A stretch of DNA of 64,000 nt from Sanyastnella coralliicola (GCF_030845195.1 NZ_CP132543.1:3799501-3863500), one strand, 5' to 3'; counted from the stretch's first letter, positions 9,953-17,867 are shown. Numbers and translations: made by a program. The notes: generated by a model from the letters alone, not told the origin.

Positions 9953-9954
9953 CA
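9938..9954 (+). promoter_or_regulatory. Sigma-54 (RpoN) -24/-12 promoter
   Basis: TTGGCACGGGGCTTGCA matches the RpoN consensus TTGGCACGnnnnTTGCA at every defined base, with GG (9940-9941) and GC (9952-9953) exactly 10 bases apart. Transcription should begin near 9965, about 24 bases before the ATG of a 48-codon gene. It needs an activating enhancer-binding ATPase, whose gene is not in this window. Confidence 0.65.
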
Positions 9955-9988
9955 TTATGATGGGTGAAACACTTTAAAACCTAGGAAC

Positions 9989-10135
9989 ATGAAAGAACTT
10001 AGAAAAAAATATATGGCATTGAAGAGCCAGGCAATAGACTTAATGAAAGCAGGTAAAGTAAACGCTTACCTAGCCAAACTTCAAGAGGTGAACGACCTCA
10101 AATTCCAAATGATTCAACTCGCTGCTAGTCGTTAA
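9989..10135 (+). CDS. Small 48-residue basic helical protein, probably sigma-54 controlled
   Basis: ATG at 9989 opens 48 codons that end at TAA 10133-10135. The product begins MKELRKKYMALKSQ and ends QMIQLAASR; it is Lys/Leu-rich with no Pro and only one Gly, so a short amphipathic helix or helical hairpin is likely. Its pattern (KKYxxLxxxAxxL ... KxxE) faintly recalls short Bacteroidota hypothetical proteins such as the Lacal_2735 family, but I would not assign it. The gene has its own sigma-54-like promoter and is followed by a strong terminator, so it looks like an independent regulated unit. The leader sequence TAAAACCTAG just before the ATG is also found before tonB at 25050. Function unknown. 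Confidence 0.7.
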   Translation: MKELRKKYMALKSQAIDLMKAGKVNAYLAKLQEVNDLKFQMIQLAASR

Positions 10136-10167
10136 AGATTAGTAAGGTTCAAATAGGTTAAAGGTTG

Positions 10168-10202
10168 GAAAAGCCTCCCGTAATGTCGGGGGGCTTTTTC
10201 TA
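10168..10202 (+). terminator. Intrinsic terminator of the small sigma-54 gene
   Basis: AAAGCCTCCCG and CGGGGGGCTTT (one G-T pair) form a hairpin followed by TTTTTC. It lies about 35 bases after the small gene's stop codon and just before the 3' end of the convergent hxlR-type gene. Confidence 0.85.
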
Positions 10203-10209
10203 TTTAGGC

Positions 10210-10548
10210 CTAACAAGCAATGCTTCGCTTGTAATCTTCTACTAAGTACATTCCCCAATCCGCCATGGAATCAAAGATCGGTAGGAGCTCTTTTCCCTTT
10301 TCTGTTAACTCGTATTCAACGCGTGGGGGAGTTTCTGCGTATGAGGTACGTACGACAAGACCATCATCTACGAGTTCATTAAGCTGACTGGTCAATACCT
10401 TACGAGATACACCAACAACAGCGGCATTTAACTGCCCAAATCGCTTCTTCGAACGACTGAGTTGGTAGATGATGACTGGTTTCCATTTGCCTCCAACTAC
10501 CTGTAAGGCTTGTTGTAGCGGGCATAGCGGGTTCTTACACTCTTTCAT
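10210..10548 (-). CDS. HxlR-family winged-helix transcriptional regulator
   Basis: The 112-residue protein has the family's N-terminal cysteine block (KECKNPLCPLQQAL, residues 2-15) and the HxlR core GGKWKPVIIYQLS near 19-31, followed by the recognition helix and wing (VSRKVLTSQLNELVDDGLV ... PPRVEYELTEKG). HxlR proteins are small dimeric repressors or activators, often answering to electrophiles or redox stress through a conserved cysteine; Cys4 or Cys9 could serve here. It is divergent from an SDR oxidoreductase, and the shared intergenic region carries matching inverted repeats, so that gene is the likely target along with autoregulation. Confidence 0.93.
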   Translation of the reverse strand: MKECKNPLCPLQQALQVVGGKWKPVIIYQLSRSKKRFGQLNAAVVGVSRKVLTSQLNELVDDGLVVRTSYAETPPRVEYELTEKGKELLPIFDSMADWGMYLVEDYKRSIAC

Positions 10549-10561
10549 ATCTCTTGTATCA

Positions 10562-10637
10562 GTTACCTCAAGGTAACCACTTTTTGACCTGATTTCTTAT
10601 TCAAAGTTACAAAATGTAACTAATAAAAGTAACTTTG
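10562..10637. promoter_or_regulatory. Divergent promoter with GTTAC/GTAAC operators between hxlR-type gene and SDR gene
   Basis: Several copies of one half-site are visible. GTTACC-TCAA-GGTAAC (10562-10577) is a perfect inverted repeat. AGTTACAAAATGTAACT (10605-10621) is another. A longer symmetry, CAAAGTTAC (10602-10610) and GTAACTTTG (10629-10637), encloses the second. TAACTTTG on the plus strand (10630-10637) is a perfect -7 box for the SDR gene, and the same TAACTTTG on the minus strand (10609-10602) is one for the regulator. Operator and -7 elements are thus the same bases. Confidence 0.75.
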
Positions 10638-10667
10638 AGTAACAATTATCACCAACGATACATTAAA

Positions 10668-11531
10668 ATGGAAAACAAAGTAGTATTTATTACAGGAACA
10701 AATAGCGGATTCGGTTACCTAACAGCAAAAGGTGCCGCAGCTAAAGGACACAAAGTATACGCTTCAATGCGTAATACCACTTCTCGCAATGCTGAAAGAG
10801 CAGCAGAGCTGAATGCCATCGAGAATATTACCGTGGTTGATCTTGACGTAACGGATGGAAACCGCGCCAAAGAAGTGCTCTCAGAAGTCATCGAAAAGGA
10901 AGGACGTATCGACGTACTCGTTAACAACGCGGGTTACTTCGGAGGCGGAATCGCGGAGACCTACACTGAGCAAGACGTAGAGAACATGTTTGACGTGAAC
11001 TTGAAAGGGCCATGGCGAACAATCAAGTCAGCGCTTCCTCAAATGCGTAATCAAGGAGAAGGGTTGATCATCAATATTTCAAGTAGCCTTGGACGTTTCT
11101 CGGCTCCCTTCATGACTGTATACAACAGCACGAAATTCGCTCTAGAAGGATTGACAGAAGGACTGCACTTCGAGGTTCGTCCACTAGGAGTTGATGTTGT
11201 ATTGGTTCAGCCAGGAGCTTTCCCAACAGAGATCTTCCAGAAGACAGCGTACGGAGCAGACCAAGATGTAACTGCAGGTTACGGACCATTGGCAGATGTG
11301 CCTGAGCAAATTGGAGAAGGAATGGGCAAAGCATTTGAAAGCCTTGACCTCAACCCTCAGATGGTAGCAGATGCGATCTTTAAGTTGATCGAAACACCGA
11401 AAGGACAGCGTCCGTTGCGCACCGTGGTTGATGGAATTACAGGCGAACACGTGAAGATTGCCAACGACAACGTGAAAGAAGGATACAGCAACTTCTTGAC
11501 AGCCTTCGGAATGGCAGAAATGCTGAATTAA
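10668..11531 (+). CDS. SDR-family NAD(P)-dependent oxidoreductase
   Basis: I chose the ATG at 10668 (287 residues, MENKVVFITG), because the longer frame would start at a TTG inside the -7 box. The classical short-chain dehydrogenase motifs are present: TGTNSGFG cofactor loop near residues 9-16, NNAG near 86, catalytic Ser in ISSSLG and YNSTK (Tyr/Lys pair) near 149-153. The substrate cannot be told from sequence. It is divergent from the HxlR regulator with operators between, suggesting induction by a reactive aldehyde or quinone, which is inference from the regulator family. Confidence 0.93.
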   Translation: MENKVVFITGTNSGFGYLTAKGAAAKGHKVYASMRNTTSRNAERAAELNAIENITVVDLDVTDGNRAKEVLSEVIEKEGRIDVLVNNAGYFGGGIAETYTEQDVENMFDVNLKGPWRTIKSALPQMRNQGEGLIINISSSLGRFSAPFMTVYNSTKFALEGLTEGLHFEVRPLGVDVVLVQPGAFPTEIFQKTAYGADQDVTAGYGPLADVPEQIGEGMGKAFESLDLNPQMVADAIFKLIETPKGQRPLRTVVDGITGEHVKIANDNVKEGYSNFLTAFGMAEMLN

Positions 11532-11551
11532 TCAGCAACCTATATATAATC

Positions 11552-11588
11552 AAAGAGCCCTCCGATCCTTCGGGGGGCTTCTTTATTT
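11552..11588. terminator. Terminator between convergent SDR and acetyltransferase genes
   Basis: AAGAGCCCTCCGA pairs with TCGGGGGGCTTCTT and is followed by TTTATTTT on the plus strand. It sits about 20 bases after the SDR stop and overlaps the end of the convergent gene. Confidence 0.75.
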
Positions 11589-12134
11589 TGGGGTGATCTC
11601 ATACCACACACAACGTTGATGCTGTGGATAGTCTCCCAATTTCGGATGGTCAAACTCACCTTTTTTGGTCATCCCGATCTTCCGCATCACATTTTCAGAG
11701 TTGGTGTTCCTCAGGGTGCAGACTGCCACGATCTTAGATAGGTTTAGCGTTTCGAAAGCGTGCTGCAAACAACGTTTGGCACCTTCCGTTGCGTAGCCCT
11801 TCCCCCAGGCTGATTTCTTGAGGCGCCATCCAATATCAGTCGCGGGAGTGAAGTCGGTTTCATACTCTTGATAGGCAAGGCCAATGAATCCGATGAATTC
11901 TCCGGTCTCAATTACCTCTGTGGCATAGTAGGTATATCCACGTTTGTCGAAATGATCCTGCAAACGAGTAATGAACCCTGCGGTTTCCTCAGTTGATAAG
12001 GGTTTTGGGAAGTGCTCCATGACCTCAGGGTCAGCATTCAGTTGTGCAAACGCTTCAAGATCGTGCTCGTTCCAGGTACGGAAGCCGAGACGTTCAGAGT
12101 GGAAGAGGTAGTTCATTTTCATCGATTCACTCAT
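11583..12134 (-). CDS. GNAT-family N-acetyltransferase (RimJ/RimL type)
   Basis: The 183-residue protein has the RimJ/RimL layout: N-terminal SERLGFRTWNEHDLEAFAQLN, a central IGWRLKKSAWGKGYATEGAK acetyl-CoA-binding loop (RxxxGxG/A-like, near residues 105-124) and the C-terminal NTNSENVMRKIGM block typical of proteins acetylating N-terminal amines or small-molecule amines. The acceptor is unknown. Its start overlaps the stop of the upstream hydrolase gene by 8 bases, so the two are probably co-transcribed. An internal start at MNYL would shorten it by six residues. Confidence 0.9.
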   Translation of the reverse strand: MSESMKMNYLFHSERLGFRTWNEHDLEAFAQLNADPEVMEHFPKPLSTEETAGFITRLQDHFDKRGYTYYATEVIETGEFIGFIGLAYQEYETDFTPATDIGWRLKKSAWGKGYATEGAKRCLQHAFETLNLSKIVAVCTLRNTNSENVMRKIGMTKKGEFDHPKLGDYPQHQRCVWYEITPK

Positions 12135-13107
12135 AGCGCATCTTCGTCAACAGCTCTAGAACCTTCGCGGCAGATTTCTTTTGTGCTTCGAGATCTCCCG
12201 CCTCGGTGCCACCAAATTCGAAGGTGTGCTGCTTTCCATTGATTGTCATGGTTCCTTGGCGTTGAGTAGAAGGACTGTTCGGATTCCCTGATATCAGATG
12301 GCCCGCATTCTGGAACTGAATGTTCTCCAATTCAAATTTGAATCCGTTAGACTTTGCACGTCCTTCAATCATATCTGCCATGCGTGCAGATGGCCAAACT
12401 TGATCAGCGATGCCCGAAAACAAGATGATGGGTCCGCTTACCTTTTCTACTGGGATGGCTGCGCGATTGACAATGGCTTCATTCGAGAATCCGCTAACCC
12501 AGTAGGGAAGGGTTTGAACCATTTCGGCCTCTCCTCCCTGAAACTTCTCCATAGGTATGAAAGGAACCGCTTGACTACGGTAAGTCCAGCTGGGCTTCAC
12601 TTGGTCTGAATTGTATGGTAAAACGGTGTTCGACCAACTCACCGAGGATGGTGAATAGGCAATCGCTCCATGTACGAGGTCAGGAAAATAAGAAGCTACT
12701 ACTAAGGCCAGCTCGGCATTCCGTGAAGCTCCCATGACCAAGATGTTTTCCGGGTCTACTTCGGGCTGTTGACTCAACCAACCGGCAGCCTTTTCGAAAT
12801 ACTCCAAGGGAATTTCCTCAGGCAAAGCGGGGAGGCCTTCTTCTTGACAATAGGGGAGCGAAAGTCCCACAAATCCTGCCTTCGCAAGTTCTTGTCCCCA
12901 GTAGTCGCCCCAGGCTCCTCCGCCAATTAGAATGACGGCAGGCTGTTTTTCCGTTTCCGCGCTAGCGAAAAAAGAAGCTTTAAAATCTTGATCAGTGATT
13001 TCTTGAGGCTTAACACCATCAAACAAAAGACTGTCGAGGTATAAATAACCACCCACTACGACGATGACGAGCAAGAGGCTACCGATGATTTTCTTGGTGT
13101 TGTTCAA
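12127..13107 (-). CDS. Membrane-anchored alpha/beta hydrolase, BAAT/acyl-CoA thioesterase-like
   Basis: The 326-residue protein has one N-terminal hydrophobic segment (about residues 6-25), so it is anchored or exported. The C-terminal two thirds look like the BAAT_C fold (bile acid-CoA:amino acid N-acyltransferase/acyl-CoA thioesterase): nucleophile elbow MGASRNAELAL near 126-136, acidic residue in GIADQVWPS, and histidine in NAGHLISG. The elbow is unusual: family members normally have GxSxG, while here the last Gly is Asn. The real substrate in bacteria of this type is not known. It is upstream of, and overlaps, the GNAT gene. One copy of the dispersed CGCTAGCGCGGAA word is read here as ASAE (near residue 50). 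Confidence 0.8.
   Translation of the reverse strand: MNNTKKIIGSLLLVIVVVGGYLYLDSLLFDGVKPQEITDQDFKASFFASAETEKQPAVILIGGGAWGDYWGQELAKAGFVGLSLPYCQEEGLPALPEEIPLEYFEKAAGWLSQQPEVDPENILVMGASRNAELALVVASYFPDLVHGAIAYSPSSVSWSNTVLPYNSDQVKPSWTYRSQAVPFIPMEKFQGGEAEMVQTLPYWVSGFSNEAIVNRAAIPVEKVSGPIILFSGIADQVWPSARMADMIEGRAKSNGFKFELENIQFQNAGHLISGNPNSPSTQRQGTMTINGKQHTFEFGGTEAGDLEAQKKSAAKVLELLTKMRYE
12955..12967 (+). repeat. Dispersed 13-mer TTCCGCGCTAGCG, copy 1
   Basis: Exact copy, extended to the 15-mer TTCCGCGCTAGCGAA. It lies in the coding region of the BAAT-like hydrolase; on the coding strand it is read GCT AGC GCG GAA (Ala-Ser-Ala-Glu). Confidence 0.85.
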
Positions 13108-13380
13108 GTTGAATTTGTGCTAGATGATAATCTTCCTTCACCGGAAGTTGATTGTTAGGGAAAGATAGTGAAGAGTTGAATGCATTAAACTATCATTTTA
13201 AGCATCTCAACCTAACTACTTGCTCCCCATCGAATCTTCACTGCTGAAATCTTCTCTTGTTCTACTCGTTCTTCTGGCAATACAGTAAATCCATTTCTAA
13301 GATGGAAAGGAGGTGCTTGTCTAAATGGGCGCTGGGTCAAGATAACAATCAATAGATGCTGATTATTATATGTCATCTAG

Positions 13381-13821
13381 CTATTGGTTGACAGAGAAGA
13401 TGTGATAATATGACCCTGGACCAGGTGTTCCGTGCAATTCTATATGAAGCGAAGGAAAATAATACCCCATTCCTCTGTTAGGGATCCAATCAGTAAACTT
13501 CTCAATCAACTTATCTGAGTATGATAATTCTTCTGCTACTGTCTCGAGCTTGAAACATGCCGGTGCCTTCAACGCATGAATTGAAATGGTATTTAAACAC
13601 CTTATGATAATTACGTGCTCTTCATCTGGGATTTCATTCACCGGCGTCGTTTGAAGAAGCTTCGTTACACGTTCTACCAGGCCCAAAAAGTCGTTTTGTT
13701 CCATTGAAGGGGCGTAGGCAATATTGGCTTGCGGCATATCTGTTTGAGCATGAATCACAGCAGGTAGAGTGATTGCAAATGCAAATAACGCAGAGGCAAG
13801 AAGGAATTTCAATCGAAGCAT
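13381..13821 (-). CDS. Hypothetical secreted protein
   Basis: The 146-residue product has a good signal peptide (MLRLKFLLASALFAFAITLPAVIHAQ, cleavage after about residue 26). The mature part is about 120 residues, has three Cys and a Gly/Tyr/His-rich end (GPGSYYHIF). No family is recognised. It stands alone between two intergenic spaces, with composition like its neighbours, so it is probably a real lineage-specific gene. Confidence 0.6.
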   Translation of the reverse strand: MLRLKFLLASALFAFAITLPAVIHAQTDMPQANIAYAPSMEQNDFLGLVERVTKLLQTTPVNEIPDEEHVIIIRCLNTISIHALKAPACFKLETVAEELSYSDKLIEKFTDWIPNRGMGYYFPSLHIELHGTPGPGSYYHIFSVNQ

Positions 13822-13998
13822 AAGGCAAGTTAAGAAACGGGGATGCTTTACTCTAACTGATCAAAATGACCCGTTATTGTAGGCGATGATTTAAGCAAAA
13901 GTTGAGGTCATGTCCATCGACTTTTCACTTTTTCAAAATTCCACTGTAACTTTTCTTTATGCAGGTGCGTCACACTATCAAACAGCCTGTACTGAATC

Positions 13999-14484
13999 AT
14001 GACTGTCGCCGAATACAATGAATGTGTACATTCCTTCGCTGATAATCTCTTCAGGTTCATTGTCAAGAACTTGAGAGATGAAGAACAAGCGCGGGATATT
14101 GTGCAGGACACCTTTGCCAAGCTTTGGTTGAAGGTGGAAGATGTGCCGTATGCGAAATGCAAATCGTACCTCTTCACCACCGGCTACCGTACCATGATTG
14201 ATTGGATTCGTCGAGAGAAAAAGAACGCTGACTTTGAAAATGTAAATCAAAAGGCGCTCTCGCATGACAGACAGTACAGCGATTTGAGTGAGATCTTGCA
14301 AGATGCACTAGATCGAATTCCAGAGATGCAGCGAAACGTGATCATGTTGCGTGATTACGAAGGCTACAGCTACCAGGAGATCGGTGAAATCACAGGACTC
14401 AACGAATCACAAGTGAAAGTATACATCTATCGCGGAAGGGTAGCACTAAAAAACTACCTCGTAAGCATTGATCAATTGATATGA
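13999..14484 (+). CDS. ECF-type RNA polymerase sigma factor
   Basis: The 161-residue protein has sigma region 2 (DEEQARDIVQDTFAKLWLKVED near residues 27-48 and the following SYLFTTGYRTMIDWIRREK) and region 4 (IPEMQRNVIMLRDYEGYSYQEIGEITGLNESQVKVYIYRGR near 113-153). It has no region 3, as expected of the extracytoplasmic-function group. It overlaps the start of the downstream gene, which encodes a membrane protein likely to be its antagonist, so the pair probably forms a stress-responsive switch. Confidence 0.95.
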   Translation: MTVAEYNECVHSFADNLFRFIVKNLRDEEQARDIVQDTFAKLWLKVEDVPYAKCKSYLFTTGYRTMIDWIRREKKNADFENVNQKALSHDRQYSDLSEILQDALDRIPEMQRNVIMLRDYEGYSYQEIGEITGLNESQVKVYIYRGRVALKNYLVSIDQLI

Positions 14485-15692
14485 AGATCACCATCGAGAA
14501 TTATGAAGCCTTTGTGCTAGACCACTTGGAAGGTCGACTCTCTGACGAACAGTCGGAGGCGTTGTTTGCGTTCCTTGATGCACATCCAGAATTGGAGGTG
14601 GATCTCGATCTTGACTTGGAAGGAATGTCAGAAACCCTTCCAAGCAGTGGTATTGATTTGTCGTCTCTTCTCGCTTCGGAAGGTGAAATGCCTGAAGCAG
14701 TAGATCTCTTCATGGCACGTAAGCTCGAGGGGGATGAAGAAGGAGAGGTTGGCAATGACCCATTAACGCAGAAGCATTGGAAAGCAATGCAGAAGACGAA
14801 AGTCGAAGCGCCATTGGTGTCATACCAAGACAAAGATTCTATGTTGATTCCTTCGGAAGTCACTTCTAAAGACGAGTGGTACGCTGCGGTCATGGAAGGT
14901 GATGTCAAAGGGCCTTGGGTAGAGCGTGTACTCGCTTCCGCGCTAGCGAAAAAACACCTGGCATTATTCAAGAAGACCAAGCTTCAAGCACCTGCTGTAC
15001 CGTACGGTCAGAAAGAGGAACTCGAACGCACAGGTCGTGTAGTAGCCTTCCGACCGGTAATGTACCGAGTTGCTTCTATCGCAGCCGTACTAGTTCTAGT
15101 ACTGGGCGCATTCTGGATGTTCACACAAGATGAAGGTTCAAACGGACAAATGGCACAAACAGGTAGCGATCTTGGAGTGGCACGTGAAGTGGCAGCATCG
15201 ACACCAGCGAGTGAAGAAACTACGCCGGTGATGACAACCGTAGATTATGATGCGACGCCAAAGGGAACTCCTTTGTCACCATCGAATGATGTAGCACAAG
15301 AAGATGTGATTTCCAACCGCATTCCTGTAGTACAGTTTGCTTCAACGCGTGCTGTCGATCAAGTGCGTACAGATGGAGTGGCTGCTAATCGCAGCATCTT
15401 CCTTAATTCGAGCATGGGCGATGCCGTAGCTGACGCCACGCCAGCAGAAGTGATCCCAACGGAAACGCCAACCAAGGTTGAAGAGCCACAGAAGTTTAAA
15501 GACTTCGTATTCGCGGAAGCAGTGAACAAAGTGCTTGGTCGCGAAAAGGCAGAAGGTGAGAGTTTGGTAGAGGCTCTGGCTTCGAAAGTTGAAGAGAAAA
15601 CAGCCTTAGACTTGGCCTTTGCATCGAAAGACAAGGCATCGAAAGATAAGGGCTTCTTCTTCCGGCTAGGGAAGTTTAGCGTAGAGCGCTAA
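14481..15692 (+). CDS. Putative anti-sigma factor, single-pass membrane protein
   Basis: The 403-residue protein overlaps the ECF sigma gene by 4 bases. Residues 1-190 are acidic and cytosolic, with a short N-terminal block (YEAFVLDHLEGRLSDEQSEALFAFLDAHPELE) of the kind that starts many Bacteroidota anti-sigma proteins; one transmembrane helix is at about 196-214; the rest is a low-complexity periplasmic part rich in Ala, Thr and Val. I do not see a zinc-binding ZAS motif. The role is inferred from position and topology. A copy of the dispersed 13-mer is read here in the opposite phase (LASALAKK, near residue 151). Confidence 0.75.
   Translation: MKITIENYEAFVLDHLEGRLSDEQSEALFAFLDAHPELEVDLDLDLEGMSETLPSSGIDLSSLLASEGEMPEAVDLFMARKLEGDEEGEVGNDPLTQKHWKAMQKTKVEAPLVSYQDKDSMLIPSEVTSKDEWYAAVMEGDVKGPWVERVLASALAKKHLALFKKTKLQAPAVPYGQKEELERTGRVVAFRPVMYRVASIAAVLVLVLGAFWMFTQDEGSNGQMAQTGSDLGVAREVAASTPASEETTPVMTTVDYDATPKGTPLSPSNDVAQEDVISNRIPVVQFASTRAVDQVRTDGVAANRSIFLNSSMGDAVADATPAEVIPTETPTKVEEPQKFKDFVFAEAVNKVLGREKAEGESLVEALASKVEEKTALDLAFASKDKASKDKGFFFRLGKFSVER
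14936..14948 (+). repeat. Dispersed 13-mer TTCCGCGCTAGCG, copy 2
   Basis: Exact copy, extended to TTCCGCGCTAGCGAA followed by AAAA exactly as in copy 1. It lies within the putative anti-sigma coding region, with the coding strand in the TTCC... orientation. Confidence 0.85.
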
Positions 15693-16256
15693 TCACGTAT
15701 TGTTGAAGAAGTTCATCGTTCGATCTAAGCCGATCGATGCGAAAGAAAGAATCGCTTCGCAGCTGCGCTCTAATCGCTCTCCAAGACGAGATGATTCATC
15801 GTCATTCCATTTCCCCAACACATAATTCACCTGATGTCCTTTTGAGAACTCAGCGCTAATTCCGAATCGGAAACGTGGGTATTTCGTGGTGTTGATCAGC
15901 GCTTGAATGTTCTTCAGGCCATTGTGACCACCGTCTGATCCTTTTTTGCGAATACGAATTGTACCAAAAGGGAGCGCCAAGTCATCCGTGACAACTAACA
16001 TGCGCTCAGCCGGTACTTTTTCCTTATCCATCCAATAGCGAACCGCTTTACCACTAAGGTTCATGTAGGTGTTCGGCTTGAGCAAGATAAGGGTGCGACC
16101 TTTGTGTTTGAGTTCAGCGACATCGCCGTAACGTTCGGTCTTAAAAGAAATATTGGACGCCCCGGCAAGGGCATCCAATATCTCAAATCCAATATTATGT
16201 CGTGTTCCAGTGTATTCCAGTCCAGGATTACCTAGTCCAACGATCAAATACTTCAT
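15693..16256 (-). CDS. pth: Peptidyl-tRNA hydrolase
   Basis: The enzyme cleaves peptidyl-tRNA released from stalled ribosomes. The 187-residue product has the Pth signature: YLIVGLGNPGLEYTGTRHNIGF at the N terminus with the catalytic His near residue 20, NTYMNLSGKAV near 62-72 and DDLALPFGTIRIRKKGSDGGHNGLKNI near 91-117. It is the last gene of a prs-rplY-pth run; rplY-pth adjacency is common in bacteria. Its stop codon directly abuts that of the convergent anti-sigma gene. Confidence 0.97.
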   Translation of the reverse strand: MKYLIVGLGNPGLEYTGTRHNIGFEILDALAGASNISFKTERYGDVAELKHKGRTLILLKPNTYMNLSGKAVRYWMDKEKVPAERMLVVTDDLALPFGTIRIRKKGSDGGHNGLKNIQALINTTKYPRFRFGISAEFSKGHQVNYVLGKWNDDESSRLGERLERSCEAILSFASIGLDRTMNFFNNT

Positions 16257-16264
16257 GTAGCGAA

Positions 16265-16885
16265 TTATTCAGCTGCTGCTTCTTCCGCTCCTTCCTCTGC
16301 TGCTTCGCCTTCAGCTTCTTCACTAGAAGCAGCAGACATAGCCGCACGAGTACGTTTCACACCAACAACTACATCAGAGTCAGCTTGTGCGATGCGCGCT
16401 CCTTCGATATTCATCTCACGAACACGAATAACGTCGCCGATATCAAGGTTAGAGATGTCAACCATTACGTACTCAGGAATAGACCCTGGAGTACCGATGA
16501 GGCGAAGACGACGGTGGTTTACCGCTAGACGTCCACCGTTACGTACACCTACAGAGTTACCTTCTGTACGAACTGGGATATCAACCCAGATCTCACGGTC
16601 ATCAAACATTTGGAGAAGATCTACGTGTAGAATCTTATCCGTTACTGGGTGGAACTGCAGTTCGCGAATGATACAGTTGTACACTGTTCCATCTACGTCT
16701 AGTTCGATCTTGAAAACGTCTGGGTTGTAAACCAGTTTCTCAAGTGCAATTTCTGGGAGATGGAGGTGTACCTGATTGTCGCCACCGTAAAGAACCGCTG
16801 GAATGCGACCCTCTTTGCGCAGGTCCTTCGCATCTTTTTTCCCTACGCTCTCACGTGAAGAGCCGCTCAATGATGCTACTTTCAT
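16265..16885 (-). CDS. rplY: 50S ribosomal protein L25/general stress protein Ctc
   Basis: The 206-residue protein is the long TL5/Ctc form of L25, which binds 5S rRNA. The N-terminal L25 domain (LSGSSRESVGKKDAKDLRKEGRIPAVLYGG, ~1-90) is followed by the beta-rich C-terminal domain (VGVRNGGRLAVNHRRLRLIG ...) and ends in an acidic Ala/Glu tail (EEAEGEAAEEGAEEAAAE), usual for Bacteroidota. It lies between prs and pth in the same direction, with 8 bases to pth and about 10 to prs. Confidence 0.96.
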   Translation of the reverse strand: MKVASLSGSSRESVGKKDAKDLRKEGRIPAVLYGGDNQVHLHLPEIALEKLVYNPDVFKIELDVDGTVYNCIIRELQFHPVTDKILHVDLLQMFDDREIWVDIPVRTEGNSVGVRNGGRLAVNHRRLRLIGTPGSIPEYVMVDISNLDIGDVIRVREMNIEGARIAQADSDVVVGVKRTRAAMSAASSEEAEGEAAEEGAEEAAAE

Positions 16886-16895
16886 TGTTGTTTGA

Positions 16896-17837
16896 TTATG
16901 AAATTAGAAAATGTGAACTGATAGATTCATTGTTCGTCAAGCAACGCATCACCTGTGAGAACAGAGGAGCAATGCTCAGAACTTTGATTTTATCAGTCGG
17001 TTTATCGTCTCTAAGAGGTAGACTGTTTGTTACGATCAGCTCAGTCAGAACAGAATCCTGAATGCGCTCGTAAGCTGGCCCACTCAATACTGGGTGTGTA
17101 CACACAGCACGCACTGAGCGTGCTCCGTGATCCATCATCATGGCTGCCGCTTTCGTCAAGGTTCCAGCAGTATCGCACATGTCGTCGATGAGTACAACAT
17201 CCTTATCCTTTACGTCTCCGATCACGGTCATGCTTTCCACTTCGTTCGCCACCTTGCGCTGCTTGTAACAGATTGCGAGGTCAACAGAAAGGAATTTTGC
17301 ATAAGCGTTGGCACGTTTCGTACCGCCTGTATCAGGAGTCGCAATGACCAAGTCTTCTTTGCGAAGTTCCTCTAGGTATGGGAGGAAAATCGTTGAAGCG
17401 AACAGGTGATCTACCGGCACTTCGAAGAAACCTTGGATTTGGTCAGCGTGCAGATCCATCGTGATCACACGATCAACACCAGCGGCTGTCAATAGATTCG
17501 CCACCAACTTCGCTCCAATCGCCACACGAGGACGATCTTTACGGTCTTGACGTGCGTAACCGAAGTATGGCATCACTGCTACAATTCGCTTAGCGCTTGC
17601 GCGTTTTGCTGCGTCAATAAGCAACAAAAGCTCCATCAAGTTATCTGCAGGTGGGAAGGTCGACTGAACAATCACCACGTCTTTTCCACGCACTGTTTCT
17701 TCGATCGAGGTTTGAAGCTCGCCGTCTGAAAAGCGCTGGTAATTAACCTCTCCGAGAGAAGTTCCGTATTCCATGGCTATTTCCTTCGCAATGTATTGCG
17801 ATGCTGAGCCGGAAAAGATCTTTACTTGATTATTCAT
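16896..17837 (-). CDS. prs: Ribose-phosphate pyrophosphokinase
   Basis: The enzyme makes PRPP from ribose 5-phosphate and ATP for nucleotide, His and Trp synthesis. The ATG at 17837 (MNNQVKIFSGSASQYIA) gives 313 residues, the standard length; a longer frame starts upstream of the -7 box and is rejected. Visible motifs are MPYFGYARQDRK (ATP site), the VDHLFAS region and the PRPP loop VVLIDDMCDTAGTL near residues 217-230. It heads the prs-rplY-pth operon. Confidence 0.96.
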   Translation of the reverse strand: MNNQVKIFSGSASQYIAKEIAMEYGTSLGEVNYQRFSDGELQTSIEETVRGKDVVIVQSTFPPADNLMELLLLIDAAKRASAKRIVAVMPYFGYARQDRKDRPRVAIGAKLVANLLTAAGVDRVITMDLHADQIQGFFEVPVDHLFASTIFLPYLEELRKEDLVIATPDTGGTKRANAYAKFLSVDLAICYKQRKVANEVESMTVIGDVKDKDVVLIDDMCDTAGTLTKAAAMMMDHGARSVRAVCTHPVLSGPAYERIQDSVLTELIVTNSLPLRDDKPTDKIKVLSIAPLFSQVMRCLTNNESISSHFLIS

Positions 17838-17859
17838 GATGCCGCCGCGTAAAGGGGTG

Positions 17860-17867
17860 CAAAGATA
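17860..17867 (-). promoter_or_regulatory. -7 box (TATCTTTG) of prs-rplY-pth
   Basis: On the minus strand TATCTTTG (17867-17860) matches TAnnTTTG exactly and lies 22 bases before the prs ATG at 17837. This position decides the start codon choice. Confidence 0.65.

Noticed and set aside
10635-11531. Longer SDR protein beginning at a TTG
   Set aside because: That TTG lies within the -7 box; the ATG at 10668 starts the fold normally.
13108-13380. Coding or RNA content between the hydrolase and the secreted protein gene
   Set aside because: I see no credible frame, hairpin or promoter in this space.
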